A stretch of 64,000 nucleotides of DNA, from contig OY986439.1 of NCBI GenBank assembly GCA_963920525.1, positions 212,984,500-213,048,499 of the forward strand. The letters run 5' to 3'. Source of the DNA: Dichetophora obliterata (Eukaryota > Arthropoda > Insecta > Diptera > Sciomyzidae). Both the position numbers and the translations under genes were made by a program. Position 1 is the stretch's first letter. The number at the start of each line of letters is the position of its first letter. The notes below the pieces were generated by a model. The model was not told the DNA's origin. It did no database searches and was given only the letters and a program-made list of their open reading frames with translations. Shown here piece after piece: positions 20,165 through 31,002 of the stretch.

Positions 20165-22335
20165 AATTCAATACAAAAGTTGGAACCTAACTTATTCAAA
20201 CTTTTTTTCACTTTTATTTGCAGACTGATATTAATTGGGAATCATTGTTGGATAATTTGGATGCTTCTGGTTGCTATGATATTTTTCTTAAGCACCTATC
20301 TAATATCTTTGCAAATAATATTCCTTTTAAGACCAAATTACATAAGCTTCCTTGGTATACTAGAGGGTTAAAAACACTGAAAAATTTAAGGACTAAATCT
20401 TTCAATGTATTTAGACGAACTGGAAACCTCGATTGCAAAGCAAAGTATTTACATTTCGCTCGTGAATTGAATTTTTTGAACAAATTTCTTTATAAGCAGT
20501 ACATTCTTAGCATTGAAAATCGTATACAAACGGATGCCAAGTCCTTCTGGAGCTTTATTAAATCTAAAAATATTTCATCAACTATCCCCTCTTCTATGTT
20601 TTTTATGGATAAAATATCAAACTCTGCTGCTAAAAAAGCTCAATTGTTCGCTGACTATTTTAAGTCTAATATTGACCAAAATTTGGCTTCTGTTAACCCT
20701 CAGGTTGTTGATAATATTGACTCTTGCGTAAACTTTCGCTATTTATCGGTCTCCCTGTCTGACGTTAAAACAGCTATTGCCTTCCTGAAAAATTCAGTTA
20801 AGTGCGATCTTGATGGTCTTAGTGCTTATTTACTTAAACAATGTGTTCATTCTTTATCCGTACCAATTTATATAATTTTCACACGCTTATCACACCCATA
20901 TTCAAGGCTGGCAACAAGCACGATGTTCTAAACTATAGACCGATCTCAAAGTTGACTAACGTTTCAAAGCTTTTTGAAAAAATTGTTAAAGATAAAATGT
21001 AATTTGCTATAAAAAAATCAATTTGTCCAAACTAACATGGATTCGTATCTGGCAGGTCAACTACAACTAACCTGAGTGTCTTCACAAATTACTGCATCTC
21101 TTCCTTTGAAGATCGGCACCATCTTGATGTCGTTTACTCTGACATCTCTAAGGCTTTTGACAGGTTGTCACACGATATTTTATTGCTCAAGCTTGCCAAA
21201 ATTGGTTTTCATTCCATTTTTCTATCTTGGATGAGTTCATACCTTTCAAATAGGGTTTCTTATGTTGTCAATGACAATGCAAAATCTTCGCCATTTTTAG
21301 CAGTGTCTGGGGTTCCACAAGGTAGCATCCTTGGACCATTACTTTTTGTTATCTTCATTAATGATGTTTCTTAATGCTCAATTGTTACTTTACGCGGATG
21401 ATCTTAAGGTTTTCCTTAAAGTTAAAAGTGATTGCGACGCTTCTCGTCTCCAGTCTGATTTTGATAATGTCTTTTCCTGGTTTAAACAAAACAAATTATC
21501 TCTTAACCTCGGAAAATGTTATGTTGTCTCTTATTACAAGCTCAACTCACCAACGATTTTTGATTATAATTTTGATAACACTAAGTTAACCAGATTATCA
21601 GAAATTCGTGACCTTGGAGTAATTTTTGATTCTAGCTTAACTTTTAGCTCTCACTTAAATATAATTATCCCCAAAGCATATTCACTTTAAGCGTCTCTTA
21701 GGCGAAACAGTGTTGGGTTTGTTGACCCTTACACACTAAAAACATTATATACTTCCCTTGTTAGATCTAGCCTTGAATACGCCTCATTTATTTGGAGTCC
21801 TTTTTACTCGATACATATTGCTAGACTGGAAAAAGTTCAAAAAAGATTCTTAAAATTTGCTTTGCGCTCTTTTAGTTTTCCTGAACCTCTTCCCTCATAT
21901 AGATTACGTCGGTTGCTTATTGGTCTATCATCTCTCGAAGATAGAAGACTACTGCATAGTATCATGTTTATTTATGATCTGATTAATGGAAATGTTATTT
22001 GTGAAAACTTACTTAAATTAACATCGTTTAATATTCCGCAAAAGTCGTTACGGAGCTCGAATTATTTTTACATTAGCTGTCATAGAACTAATTATGCCAC
22101 TAATGAGCCAATTAATAGAGCTCTTATAGCTTTAAACAGTATCTATAATAATAACTTACTCGATTTTTCTATGCCCAAAGTTGCTTTTAAAACCACTATC
22201 ACACTGTTGTTAAATAGAAACTAGTTTTAATCTTTATTTTTATTACTTATTAAATAATGTTTCCTTAGTCTGTAAGGATATTATCCATAGACGTTAACAA
22301 ATAAATAAAAAATAAAAAAAAATAAAAATAAAAAA
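20165..22335 (+). pseudogene. Degenerate LINE (RT domain), plus strand
   Basis: Four open stretches in shifting frames encode one non-LTR polyprotein. 20218-20931 holds the pre-RT region with IENRIQTDAKSFWSFIKSKN and the KCDLDGLSAYLLKQ box. 21165-21374 holds AVSGVPQGSILGPLLFVIFI. 21331-21690 holds LLLYADDLKVF and LGVIFDSSLTFSSH. 21862-22224 holds the C-terminus with RRLLHSIMFIYDLINGN. It ends in an A-rich AAATAAATAAAAAAT tail near 22300-22335. The copy is 5' truncated and frameshifted at least three times. The motifs differ from the LINE at 4.6-11.7 kb, so it is a second family. Confidence 0.8.
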
Positions 22336-22339
22336 AATC

Positions 22340-22889
22340 CTTGTAAAACTTAAATTACAAAAATAAAATATTGGAGCAAATTTAGCCATATAAAAACATA
22401 TTTTTTTTACTGCCATAGTTATATTATAAAATAACAGATACAATTTTAAAACATGTCACAGCAATTTACAGCGGAAAAAAGAACCGGTACTGAACCAACG
22501 AGGTGATAGGTTTCCAAGGGAAAGAGACCTGTCCCGATTCTGCCACCAACATATAAAACCGACCGGTCACTTTTACATGGCGTTGTCATTGAGAGGGGTC
22601 GATTGCCACCTGTTGCATCACCTTGGACCGATCCAAGAAAATTAAATCTGTCCCGCAACAGCCACAAAAAAACCTGTTTGCCAGTCCACTGCGATAAGGC
22701 CTAATTTCTACAATATGACAATAATAAAACTTGCGTTAAAAAATGATTCTACCCACAATTAATGGGGCAATCAGCCCAATAAAGGGGGCACAACTGGTTG
22801 GAACGTACAAGAAATAGTCTTGTTTAGGATTTTTTTTTTTTGCCACATATTAAAATAATGAATAAGAATTTTTTACATGAAAGATATAG
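22340..22889. other. Unassigned, includes a GC-richer patch
   Basis: 22446-22680 is less AT-rich than its surroundings (GGAAAGAGACCTGTCCCG, GGGGTCGATTGCCACC) and looks like part of a repeat or an old coding remnant. I recognise no domain in any frame. Confidence 0.3.
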
Positions 22890-22897
22890 ATATGCAT

Positions 22898-23577
22898 TAG
22901 ACCTGTCCAGATTTCCAAAGTTCACATTTTTTAATGAGCACTTACAGTTTTAGAATCTCTCAATGATTGAAATAAGAACTGTGAAAAAAGATTTTGAAAA
23001 ACTTTTGCCAAAAAGTTGCTCAACGCGGTTAAAATCAGGATTTTGGCAATTTTCGAAAATTTTAAAGGTATACGTACAAACAAAATTTTAAATAATTTAT
23101 TAGTAAAATAAGAAATATCTAAAAGAGCAATCTTTGAGCTAAATGGTCAAGCAAATAAGAAAAAATTCAAAACGTGAAAATTATTGAGCCGTTTACTTTC
23201 TGTAGCCTCTAGCAATCAAAAAACTCAGAAAATTTTCGCAATTTTTTTTTCAATTCATTATATTTTTTCGAAAAAAAATTTTTATATACGTTTGCATATT
23301 TTTTATATATTCTTGGAACAATAAGGTATAAAAAAAATTTAGGTTAAGAATTTTTGGATGAGTCATTAGTCACTAAACAATTAATTTCTTTATGAAAGGT
23401 CTGATATGAAAATTGCCAAAATCCTGACTTCAACCGCGTTGAGCAACTTTTTGGCAAAAGTTTTTCAAAATCTTTTTTCACAGTTCTTATTTCAATCATT
23501 GAGAGATTCTTAAACTGTAAGTGCTCATTAAAAAAGGTGAGTTTTGAAAAATCTCATACATTTCGTGGACAGGTCTA
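22898..23577. mobile_element. hAT-type MITE with long arms, TSD ATATGCAT
   Basis: The termini TAGACCTGTCCA and TGGACAGGTCTA are flanked by a perfect 8-bp ATATGCAT (22890-22897, 23578-23585). The inverted arms extend about 150-170 bases each (for example AGTTGCTCAACGCGGTT near 23013 against AACCGCGTTGAGCAACT near 23431). It has no coding capacity. Confidence 0.85.
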
Positions 23578-23585
23578 ATATGCAT

Positions 23586-24385
23586 ATTTGAAGCAGATAT
23601 TTATTGTTTTTATGACAAAATACTGGATTAATTAGGTGGATACAGCAAAATTGCGAGGGATCCAAAAAGTGTTTTGTCGTGGTCACTGCTGCTCGTCACT
23701 GGTTCATCTAACATAAAAAAGGATCATAAGAAAATGAAATAATGTTCCTGTGCACCAGGACACAGGGACTCTGATCTCAAAACCGGGATATGTCCGGGAA
23801 AACTGGGACGTATGGCAGACCTATCCTAGGGCCAAATCGCGGCAGATTTGAACTTTGTTCAACATTTTTCTTAATTATATGTACAGAGACCTCTAGAAGG
23901 GTGGCATATAGGGGGTTTTTATGTGTTCAGAAGAAATGTTGGGGGTAAAAATAGTAGAACCAGCTCAAACATATGATTCTCCTTGGGGTCAATTCGGCAG
24001 AGATTACAACTACGTTCGACATTTTATTTAGTGTATGGTGGAATGGTAGCAAAGGGTAGCAAAGGGCTAGGTTTGTTCAAAAATATTGTTAGGGGTGAAA
24101 AATCTTATATATTAATAGGCAAACATCAAATGTTGTCGTACACTTTTTCGATATTAATTTTAGAATAAGGGCAATGAAACTAACATCATTCGAAAGGTAC
24201 TGCGCCCTATACGTGCAGAATCATTTTAGATTTTAAATGCATGACCTCAGACCAGAAATATTGACGTTGAAATTTTGTATTATTTTTAATAAGGAACCTC
24301 AGGGCTAAGAAGAGTTAGAATAATGAAGAGGTCAAATCTCTCTCATCAAATGAGAGATCTGGCTGCACAGTATGATTAAATTTTA
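23586..24385. other. Diverged dispersed repeat, unassigned
   Basis: Contains words such as CCTAGGGCCAAATCGCGGCAG and TTGGGGTCAATTCGGCAG in two diverged repeats about 180 bases apart, and TGACCTCAGACCAGAAATATT near 24245 that reappears near 24392 and 25485. No gene seen. Confidence 0.35.
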
Positions 24386-24880
24386 GATTGGTGACCTTCG
24401 ACCTGCAATATGAGCACAAAAAGAGCATTTATTAAATAAAAGCTAAACTGTAACAGATGGAAGAATATAATGTAAGAGGAAATGTTAGACATTGACATTG
24501 AAATACTTCCGACATATTGCGCCAACTCTTACGGATACCCTACAATAAGCATTCTTTTATGTTGCTGATGGTGAAATTTCTTGCAAATAGCAAATTATGA
24601 AATATTTCCGATATTTTGACATAAAAATTATTGTGATAGCTCGAAAACTATAGATGTTTTTAAGTACAAGGTATTTTTGTATTAACATATTAACGGTATA
24701 CGAAAGCTTTTTTGGTAATATTTTTCTCGGATAATATGTTAAAAAAATGCCCGTTATAATGACATCAAAACTGTTGAGATATCTTAAAAAAAGTAGATTT
24801 TCTCAGTACAACGTATTTCCTTGAAGCGGGGTCATCGCCTCAGAATGAGAAAAAAACGATTGAAATTTCAAGTTTTGATT
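24386..24880 (+). repeat. Dispersed repeat R, copy A (uninterrupted)
   Basis: From TGACCTTCGACCTG through ATGGAAGAATATAATGTAAG, CTCTTACGGATACCCTACAAT and GGTCATCGCCTCAGAATGAG, this copy is collinear with 25480-25567 plus 28764-28978 plus 29713-29760 (copy B). Part of it matches 63180-63420 in reverse (copy C). It shows what copy B looked like before the Transib and the TTAA element arrived. Confidence 0.65.
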
Positions 24881-25479
24881 TTGCAAGCATATATCTTGGC
24901 CATTTTTCAATCGATTTTCATCAAATTTTCTTTGGTTGAAAGATGAATTAATTGACTTTAGAGAAATAAGAAAAGATTTACCGTTATCTTACCAATTCAA
25001 TGTTTTATATGGTTTTAAAAATACCTCTAAAATATTCAGTTTTTGCTCAAAAAATAGGCCAAGCGTTTTTGTTGTTGTAGTTTTTTTTTTTCTTATAAAA
25101 ATTTCTTTTTTCACACTCTTTCATATGACATATCATTTTTTAGCAAAAATTGCTTCATTTTGACACATAATGCAAAAAACAGTTTCTATCATCGAAAATC
25201 ATGAGCACCAACCCACTATGATTTTTTTGATGAAAATTTGATTTTTCAAAATGTTGTTTTTATATTTTCTACAAAGCTCTACAGCTTAAAAAATAATTTC
25301 TGTGAAAAAATTTTCAAATATTTCAAACCACTCCAAAGTTATATGCACAAATCTATGTTTTAAGCCATTTCGTTACATATAAAAATAGGCGTAGGATAAA
25401 CAGTTCTTCCGTGTTTCTGAACCGATTTTGATAATTTTTTAAATAAATTAGAGTCGGGATAATAAGTTCACCGAATAGT
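24881..25479. other. Unassigned AT-rich sequence
   Basis: No gene or clear repeat; likely continues the R-repeat neighbourhood. Confidence 0.3.
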
Positions 25480-25567
25480 TATGTGACCTTTAACCTGAAA
25501 TATTAGCATTGAAAGAATATTTCTGAAGTAAAACCTAAACTATAAGTAATGGAAGAACATAGCGTTG

Positions 25568-25605
25568 CACAATGGGCTCGCAGATCACTATTGCTGGCCA
25601 AAACC
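25568..25605 (+). repeat. Transib left TIR, recombination-signal-like
   Basis: Heptamer CACAATG at 25568-25574, a 22-base spacer, then GCCAAAACC at 25597-25605. Against the vertebrate V(D)J consensus (heptamer CACAGTG, nonamer ACAAAAACC with a 12 or 23 spacer), the heptamer differs at one position and the nonamer matches 7 of 9. Confidence 0.8.
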
Positions 25606-25839
25606 TACTTTTATCACTCTCTGTTATTGTTTTTTTGTTGTTGTTATCTAATAGAGAATGCTTCAAAACAAACAAAAATGCATTTTGTTGTTGTAAATAC
25701 TAATTTACCGTTCCACAGCAAACCATCAAAGTTGAGCTTTCTAAGTAAAATTGTAAGTGCAAATGCGTGCGGGCATTTTTTAAGTTTATTAAAATATTAT
25801 TCCACATTATAAAAAAATTAAAATAAAAAAAAGTAAAAC

Positions 25840-28267
25840 ATGGAAAATAACAGTGGTAGTAAGTACTTCAAATTATGTATATAAAAGTTAAAAAAAAAGT
25901 TCTGGTGCTGTGAAAAAAATTAGTTTTTTAATGCAACCTATAAAATTATTGTGTTTTTTTAATTCTTATGTTTGTGTAGGCTTGCAAAATTTTGCCCAAG
26001 TTTGCCCTGCCTAAAATAAAAAAGAAATAATAATTTGGGATGTAATAATTCTGTTTTATCATGTTTTGTATTGCGATTTTTTGCGATTTTTAAGAAAAAC
26101 ACTTTTTTCCAGACAACTTCTGCTTCAAAAATGACGATATTTTTCAAGTTTGGCAAAACGATCAAAAAAAGGCCTCTGTTACCAACTATCTGCTACAAAA
26201 AATTGGTGATGAAAACATTTCTGATGATGGTTTAAAATATTTTTTAGAAAAAATGCGTAAACTTTGTCAAAAATTATCGGTAAAATGGGAAAAGTGTCAT
26301 AGAAAGGTGGATGTTTTTCAAGCGCAAAATGCTGCTTGGCTTACCACCACAACAGTGTTTACATTTGAAAAGGAAGAAAACGCGGTAAAAGCAAGTCCAG
26401 AAGAACCAAGTACGTCAGGAGGTGGGCGTCCAAGACTGTCATATCCAGAAAAGTCAGATCGGGGTAAGAGAAGGGAAGCAGCGGAACTTTCGGCATCTAA
26501 AGAAAACGAGACGAGTCTACTGGTTCAAGCAGCAGCAACATCAGCTCGTAAACAAGGAAGAGTTCATTTGGCCGCCGTTCTTAAAGAAACGATGGAAAGC
26601 CCAACAAGACCGTCTAAAATCCGAAAAATATGTTTCCAAGATGTAAAAAAGCCTATTGTCGCTTCAGAAGATGAGGCGTTAGCATTTCTTCTTGAAAACA
26701 ATTTTACAAAGCAGCAGTATTGTAATATACGTTTTGAGAGCAAGCTAAGAAATTCCGACATTTTTCCATCTTACATGAAAGTAAGTGCTGCGAAAGGTAA
26801 GTGCAGACCTGAGGGTATAACTGTAAGTGAAACAATTGCAAAGGTTCCATTAAAAATGCTTTTAAAGCACACAGCAACAAGGATAATTGAGATGCAAAAT
26901 GAAGTTATTGTACAAGTTATGAATTCTGATCAAAGCAACTGCATATCAACTGAATTGATTTTAAGTTATGGATTCGATAGCAGCTCAGGTCAAGCTCAAT
27001 TTAAACAAACTTTTCTTGAGCCAAGCACATCTCGTAATGCGGACTCGTCACTTCTGGCAACAACTGTAATTCCCTTGAGACTTTTACATTCCTCAGGAAA
27101 GCCCCTTTGGAATAATCAAACTCCGCAATCGACAAGGTTTTGTCGGCCGTTAAAATTAGAATTCGTTAAAGAAACAATTGAAGTTATTAAAAATGAAGAA
27201 GCTGACTTAAAAAAACAAATTGAAGGGCTTGAAAAATTGCAGATAAAACTCGCAGGAGATAAGACTGTTGAAATAACTTATAATTGTTCCTAACAGTAAT
27301 CGATGGAAAAGTATTGAATGCTCTGACCGGAACTAAATCGTATCAAGCTTGTCCTATATGTGGTGCTACTCCAAAGGATTTCTTGAATATTACAAATTAT
27401 AACTCTGAAAAATTTGAGCCTATCGAGGGTAGCTTAAAATATGGTATTAGTCCCTTGCACTGCTGGATAAGATTTTTTGAATTTATTCTACACTTAGGCT
27501 ACAAATGTGATATAAAAAAATGGCAGATAAGGTCTGAAGAAGATAAAAAAGCAGTTTCAATAAAAAAAGAAGAAATTCAAAAAGCATTTTGGACCGAGCT
27601 TGGCTTACGCGTGGATCTTCCAAAAATTGGTGGTTTCGGTACCACGAACGACGGCAATACTTCTCGTCGTGCATTTACAAAATATGATGTGTTTTCAAAA
27701 ATTACTGGAGTTGGCCAAGAATTAATATTTCGTCTTAAAACTATATTAGTATGTTTGTCATTTCAGTTTCTTTTGAATTTAGAGAAGTTTAAAATATATT
27801 GCTTCCAAACGGCTGATCTTATTCAAAATAAATACTCTTGGCTACCCATGACAGCTACTGTTCACAAAGTGCTTATTCACTCTAAACAAATAATGCAAAA
27901 TACAATACTTCCAGTTGGCTGTTTTGGTGAGGACGCTGCTGAATCCCGACATAAATTTTATAAAGCTGATAGATTACATCACGCCCGCAAAACGAGCCGC
28001 ACTGATAACATGTTCGATGTTTTTAATAGGGCTATGGATTCTTCAGATCCACTTATATCATCTCTGCGTTTAAGTACACGCGTACACAAACGAAAACGTG
28101 CAACGCTTCCACCAGAAGTTATCGATTTACTAAGTTGTGAGGGTCCTAATGAAGCATATGTGCTTGAACAGCACGAAGACTCAAATGATAGTACAGATGA
28201 CGACGATGAAGAAGATTTTGAAAAGGAAAACTTGATTTTAGAAAATGAATTAGATAATCTATTTTAA
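25840..28267 (+). pseudogene. Transib (RAG1-core-like) transposase, one frameshift
   Basis: Exon 1 is 25840-25858 (MENNSG), then a GTAAGT...TTCCAG intron, and exon 2 begins at 26113 (FCFKNDDIFQVWQ). The frame runs to 27293. A single-base shift near 27280 moves it into the second frame, which ends at 28267; together about 720 residues, a normal Transib length. Motifs in order: a basic GRPRLSYPEKSDRGKRR linker; YGFDSSSGQAQFKQ with the likely first catalytic aspartate; TVIDGKVLNALTGTKS; a CPICG zinc-binding pair; SPLHCWIRFFEFILHLGYK; GFGTTNDGNTSRRAF; TVHKVLIHS; and CFGEDAAESRHKFYKADR. The last corresponds to the RAG1 region around catalytic Glu962 (ASEGNESGNKLFRRFRK). The C-terminus is acidic. 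Apart from the frameshift the gene looks intact. The position of the second catalytic aspartate is uncertain. Confidence 0.82.
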
Positions 28268-28725
28268 TTTTTAATCAAAATACTTTAATTTTAAATCTTA
28301 AATAAATTAAAAAAAAGCATTAAATTAATTTATTTTTTTATATCAAAAGGGATGAATTCCATCTTAATTTTAGCAAATATAGTCTCTCATTCGAAAGCAA
28401 AATGCCTTGCAAGTCTAAAAAACTTTGTGTAAGGGGGAAGTCGCTGATTTCAATTTTAATATCAAATTTCGCAATCTTAAAGTAGTTAATCAAATATGAC
28501 TCAAAATGCCGTATACCACACTGAAGTCATTATTTAAAATTTTTAAATTTTGACAATAAATTCAAAGCCAGCGACCCCGAAAATCCCTTTACACATCGTT
28601 TCATACGGATACAATGAAATTTTGAAATTTTGACCGCCATATTGGATCCGCCATTTTGAATTTTTAATTTTTGACATCGAATTCGAAATCAGCGACCTCG
28701 AAAACCCCTTTATAGAACTTTTCAG

Positions 28726-28763
28726 AGTTTTGGCCAGAAAAAGTGTTCAGCGCGCCCATTGTG
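28726..28763 (-). repeat. Transib right TIR, recombination-signal-like
   Basis: On the minus strand: CACAATG, 22 bases, then GCCAAAACT. Same spacing as the left end; the spacer differs at about six positions. Confidence 0.8.
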
Positions 28764-28768
28764 CGTTG

Positions 28769-28978
28769 GAGGAAGTTTTAGATATTAATGCAATGTAGGA
28801 AAATCATTTTTCGCTATCTCTTACGGATTCCCTACAATAACCATTTTTTATAGTACATTTTCTTATTTTACAAATAGTAAATTCTGAAAAGTTTTGATAT
28901 AAAAGTTATGACGATTTCTCGAAAACTGTTGCTTTCTCTCGAAACTTAAGATTTTCTTAGTACAACACATTTCCTTAA
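28769..28978 (+). repeat. Dispersed repeat R, copy B (right part)
   Basis: Continues copy B past the Transib: CTCTTACGGATTCCCTACAAT, ATAAAAGTTATGACGATTTC and TAGTACAACACATTTCC align with copy A 24500-24830. It is then interrupted at TTAA 28975-28978 by the next element and resumes at 29713. Confidence 0.6.
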
Positions 28979-29712
28979 GGGAAGGTTCTCCTGGATTTTT
29001 TTGAAAAAATCCATTTTTTTTTACATAAAATGAAAGTTACATATATGTAGAATGTTTGTGCCAAGGGATATTTCAATACGACGCGTATTTCTCGAGCTAG
29101 AGCGTGTCAAACGTATCCATGTCACGCGCGCGTACCAACTTTCTAAAAACTTTAAACGCGTTTTTCTCGGAACCATGTTTTCTAATCTAACGGACAGCAC
29201 AGGGCTTGTTCTATTGATCCGATTTCCTTCATTCAAAGAATGTTTGAAAGTATATACTTTTTTGTACGCCTGGAACCTAACATTGGCATAAAAAATTGTT
29301 TATTTATAATTTTTAAACGAGATCTAAGTAAAAAAAAAGCAAAAAATTTCAATTTTTTTTTTAAAAGTCCATAAAATTGGTTTTTTTTACCAAACTTAAT
29401 TGAAGTTAGGTTCCAGGCATATGAAATGTTATCAATTTTAATAAATTTTATACATTTCTCATTTCAGTTCACTACCTGAGGCCCCACACTGTCCGCGGGA
29501 GGTCGATGTTTTGCGCGCAGAGGTTGACGAGATCCGCCATTTTCAAGCCGCCATTTTGAATTTTTCAAATATCTTTTTTTTTTTACTTGTCAATAAACCA
29601 CGAATCAAAGTTCAAAAGCATAAGTTCGTATGTCTTTTCATTTTCCCACAAACCATTCTCAAATTTTGCTTGTTTTTCGGCCAAATCCAAAAAAATCCAG
29701 GAGAACCCTCCC
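28979..29712. mobile_element. TIR element with TTAA duplication
   Basis: GGGAAGGTTCTCCTGGATTT at the left and AAATCCAGGAGAACCCTCCC at the right form the TIRs. TTAA is present on both sides (28975-28978, 29713-29716). The repeat R sequence resumes after it (CAATGCCTCAGAATGAG), confirming insertion. A TTAA target suggests a piggyBac-like non-autonomous element, though the GGG end is not the usual piggyBac terminus. An open stretch at 29052-29291 (79 codons) has no recognisable domain. Confidence 0.75.
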
Positions 29713-29929
29713 TTAAGGCAAGGTCAATGCCTCAGAATGAGCAAAACGATTGAAATTTAATAAAGTTGGTCGAATTTCGACCACAGGCGATACTAGCGTT
29801 AAGAAATGCTTAAACATTGGATATCCTTCAAGGGATTTGCTTGAAAAAGTTATTGAATTAAATGGATCTTGCTTTCTGTTGCTACGAAGAATGATCTTCG
29901 ACTAATAAGGGATATCATTCCTTAACATT

Positions 29930-30370
29930 TAACAATTTTTCGTAGGAATAACTTCGTAATTTGTTTCATTACATAAATAGTATTCACTAAAAAATTCATT
30001 CGCAGGTTGACCGTACGCATTATTCGTAAAAAGTATGAAGTTTTAGTTTCAGACTGGTTTGTCGAACAATTAACGGATATAAAGACATGTGTCATTATGG
30101 ATTGCAAGGTGGCCTTAGCCTACTGGAAGAGTACGTGCCCCATACGCTAAAGAACCGCGGTTCAAACCCTAGCTGAACAGAAGGTTTCTTTTCGTGACTA
30201 GGTATTACGATCATTCGTAAATGTAAGGTACAATATAAATTTGTTTTTGTACGAATACGAATAAAATATTTGAAATGTGTACCAAACTACGTCCATTCTA
30301 CGAATTCTATTCGTGTCACAAAATTACGAATAAAATTCGTAGAAAAATATTTCAATTCAAGAATACGTAT
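29930..30370 (+). repeat. ACGAAT-rich repeat with SINE-B copy
   Basis: Rich in ATTCGTA words. It holds a single plus-strand SINE-B unit at about 30048-30183, with CCTTAGCCTACTGG as box A and GCGGTTCAAACCC as box B. The right end GTCCATTCTACGAATTC matches 430-450. Same family as the sequence at 410-1735. Confidence 0.5.
30048..30183 (+). repeat. SINE-B single unit, plus strand
   Basis: tRNA-derived unit with GGTTTGTCGAACAATTAACG leader, box-A-like TTAGCCTACTGGAAG and box-B-like GGTTCAAACCC. Its relatives are the two minus-strand units at 1011-1272. The acceptor arms do not pair, so it is not a tRNA gene. Confidence 0.55.
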
Positions 30371-30425
30371 TGAAAAGTTTTTGCGAAACAAAGGTAAATG
30401 AAATGCTATCGTAACTTATTAGGCC

Positions 30426-30803
30426 AAACAGTGTAACGAGGGAGCGGGTTGAAATTTCCCTTACAAAAATTGCCCTTGACAAAATTCACTCTCACAAAAT
30501 GTCCATTTCCAAAATTGTCCCTTTTTTTTAAATTTGAATAAGAGAGCACTTTTCCACAGTATCAACATATTATTTTTAATTTATTTTTTTTTTGCAATTT
30601 CGTAAAGGTGAATTTTGTAAAAGGAAATTTTGTGAAGGGGAAATTTTGTAAAGGGCAATTTTAAAAAAGGAAATTTAAAAAAGGAAACTGAATTTAACAC
30701 TCAAAATATTGATACTTTAAACTATTATTCTGCATATTTAGATTTACTAATTAATGACTTTTTTTTTCTTAAGTTATTTTTGGCCGCACTCGTTACACTG
30801 TGG
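30426..30803. mobile_element. Inverted-repeat element, ends ACAGTGTAACGAG
   Basis: ACAGTGTAACGAG at 30428-30440 is matched by CTCGTTACACTGT at 30789-30801. Between them a series of AAATTTTGTGAAGGGG-like words is also partly inverted. No convincing target-site duplication, so only a tentative MITE. Confidence 0.5.
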
Positions 30804-30806
30804 GCC

Positions 30807-31002
30807 GTGTTCATATTACTCTTTTTTGTCGCGATTGCGACACCGCTTTCAATTTTTATTTTCGCAAACGCGGCTGAGAAATACTGAATATTAAATATAT
30901 AAATGTATTTAAATACATACAATATTCATTATATTTCAGCAGCGTTTGCAAAAAAAAACAAAACGTGAGAGCAATCGCGACTAAAACGTGTAATATGAAC
31001 AC
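30807..31002. mobile_element. Palindromic element, ends GTGTTCATATTAC
   Basis: GTGTTCATATTAC at the left and GTAATATGAACAC at the right enclose a 196-bp palindrome with inner arms TCGCGATTGC/GCAATCGCGA and CGCAAACGC/GCGTTTGCA. It directly abuts the previous element. No clear TSD. Confidence 0.6.

Larger units (their letters stand above)
25568..28763 (+). mobile_element. Transib element with RSS-like ends, TSD CGTTG
   Basis: A perfect 5-bp duplication CGTTG at 25563-25567 and 28764-28768 borders a 3196-bp element. Each end starts CACAATGGGC, and the two TIRs match over about 38 bases. Each TIR contains the heptamer-like CACAATG, 22 intervening bases, then GCCAAAACC (left) or GCCAAAACT (right). 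GC-rich 5-bp duplications and CACWATG-type ends are established traits of Transib, the superfamily from which RAG1 is thought to derive. The single gene inside matches a RAG1-core-like transposase. Host site: a copy of repeat R. Confidence 0.9.
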
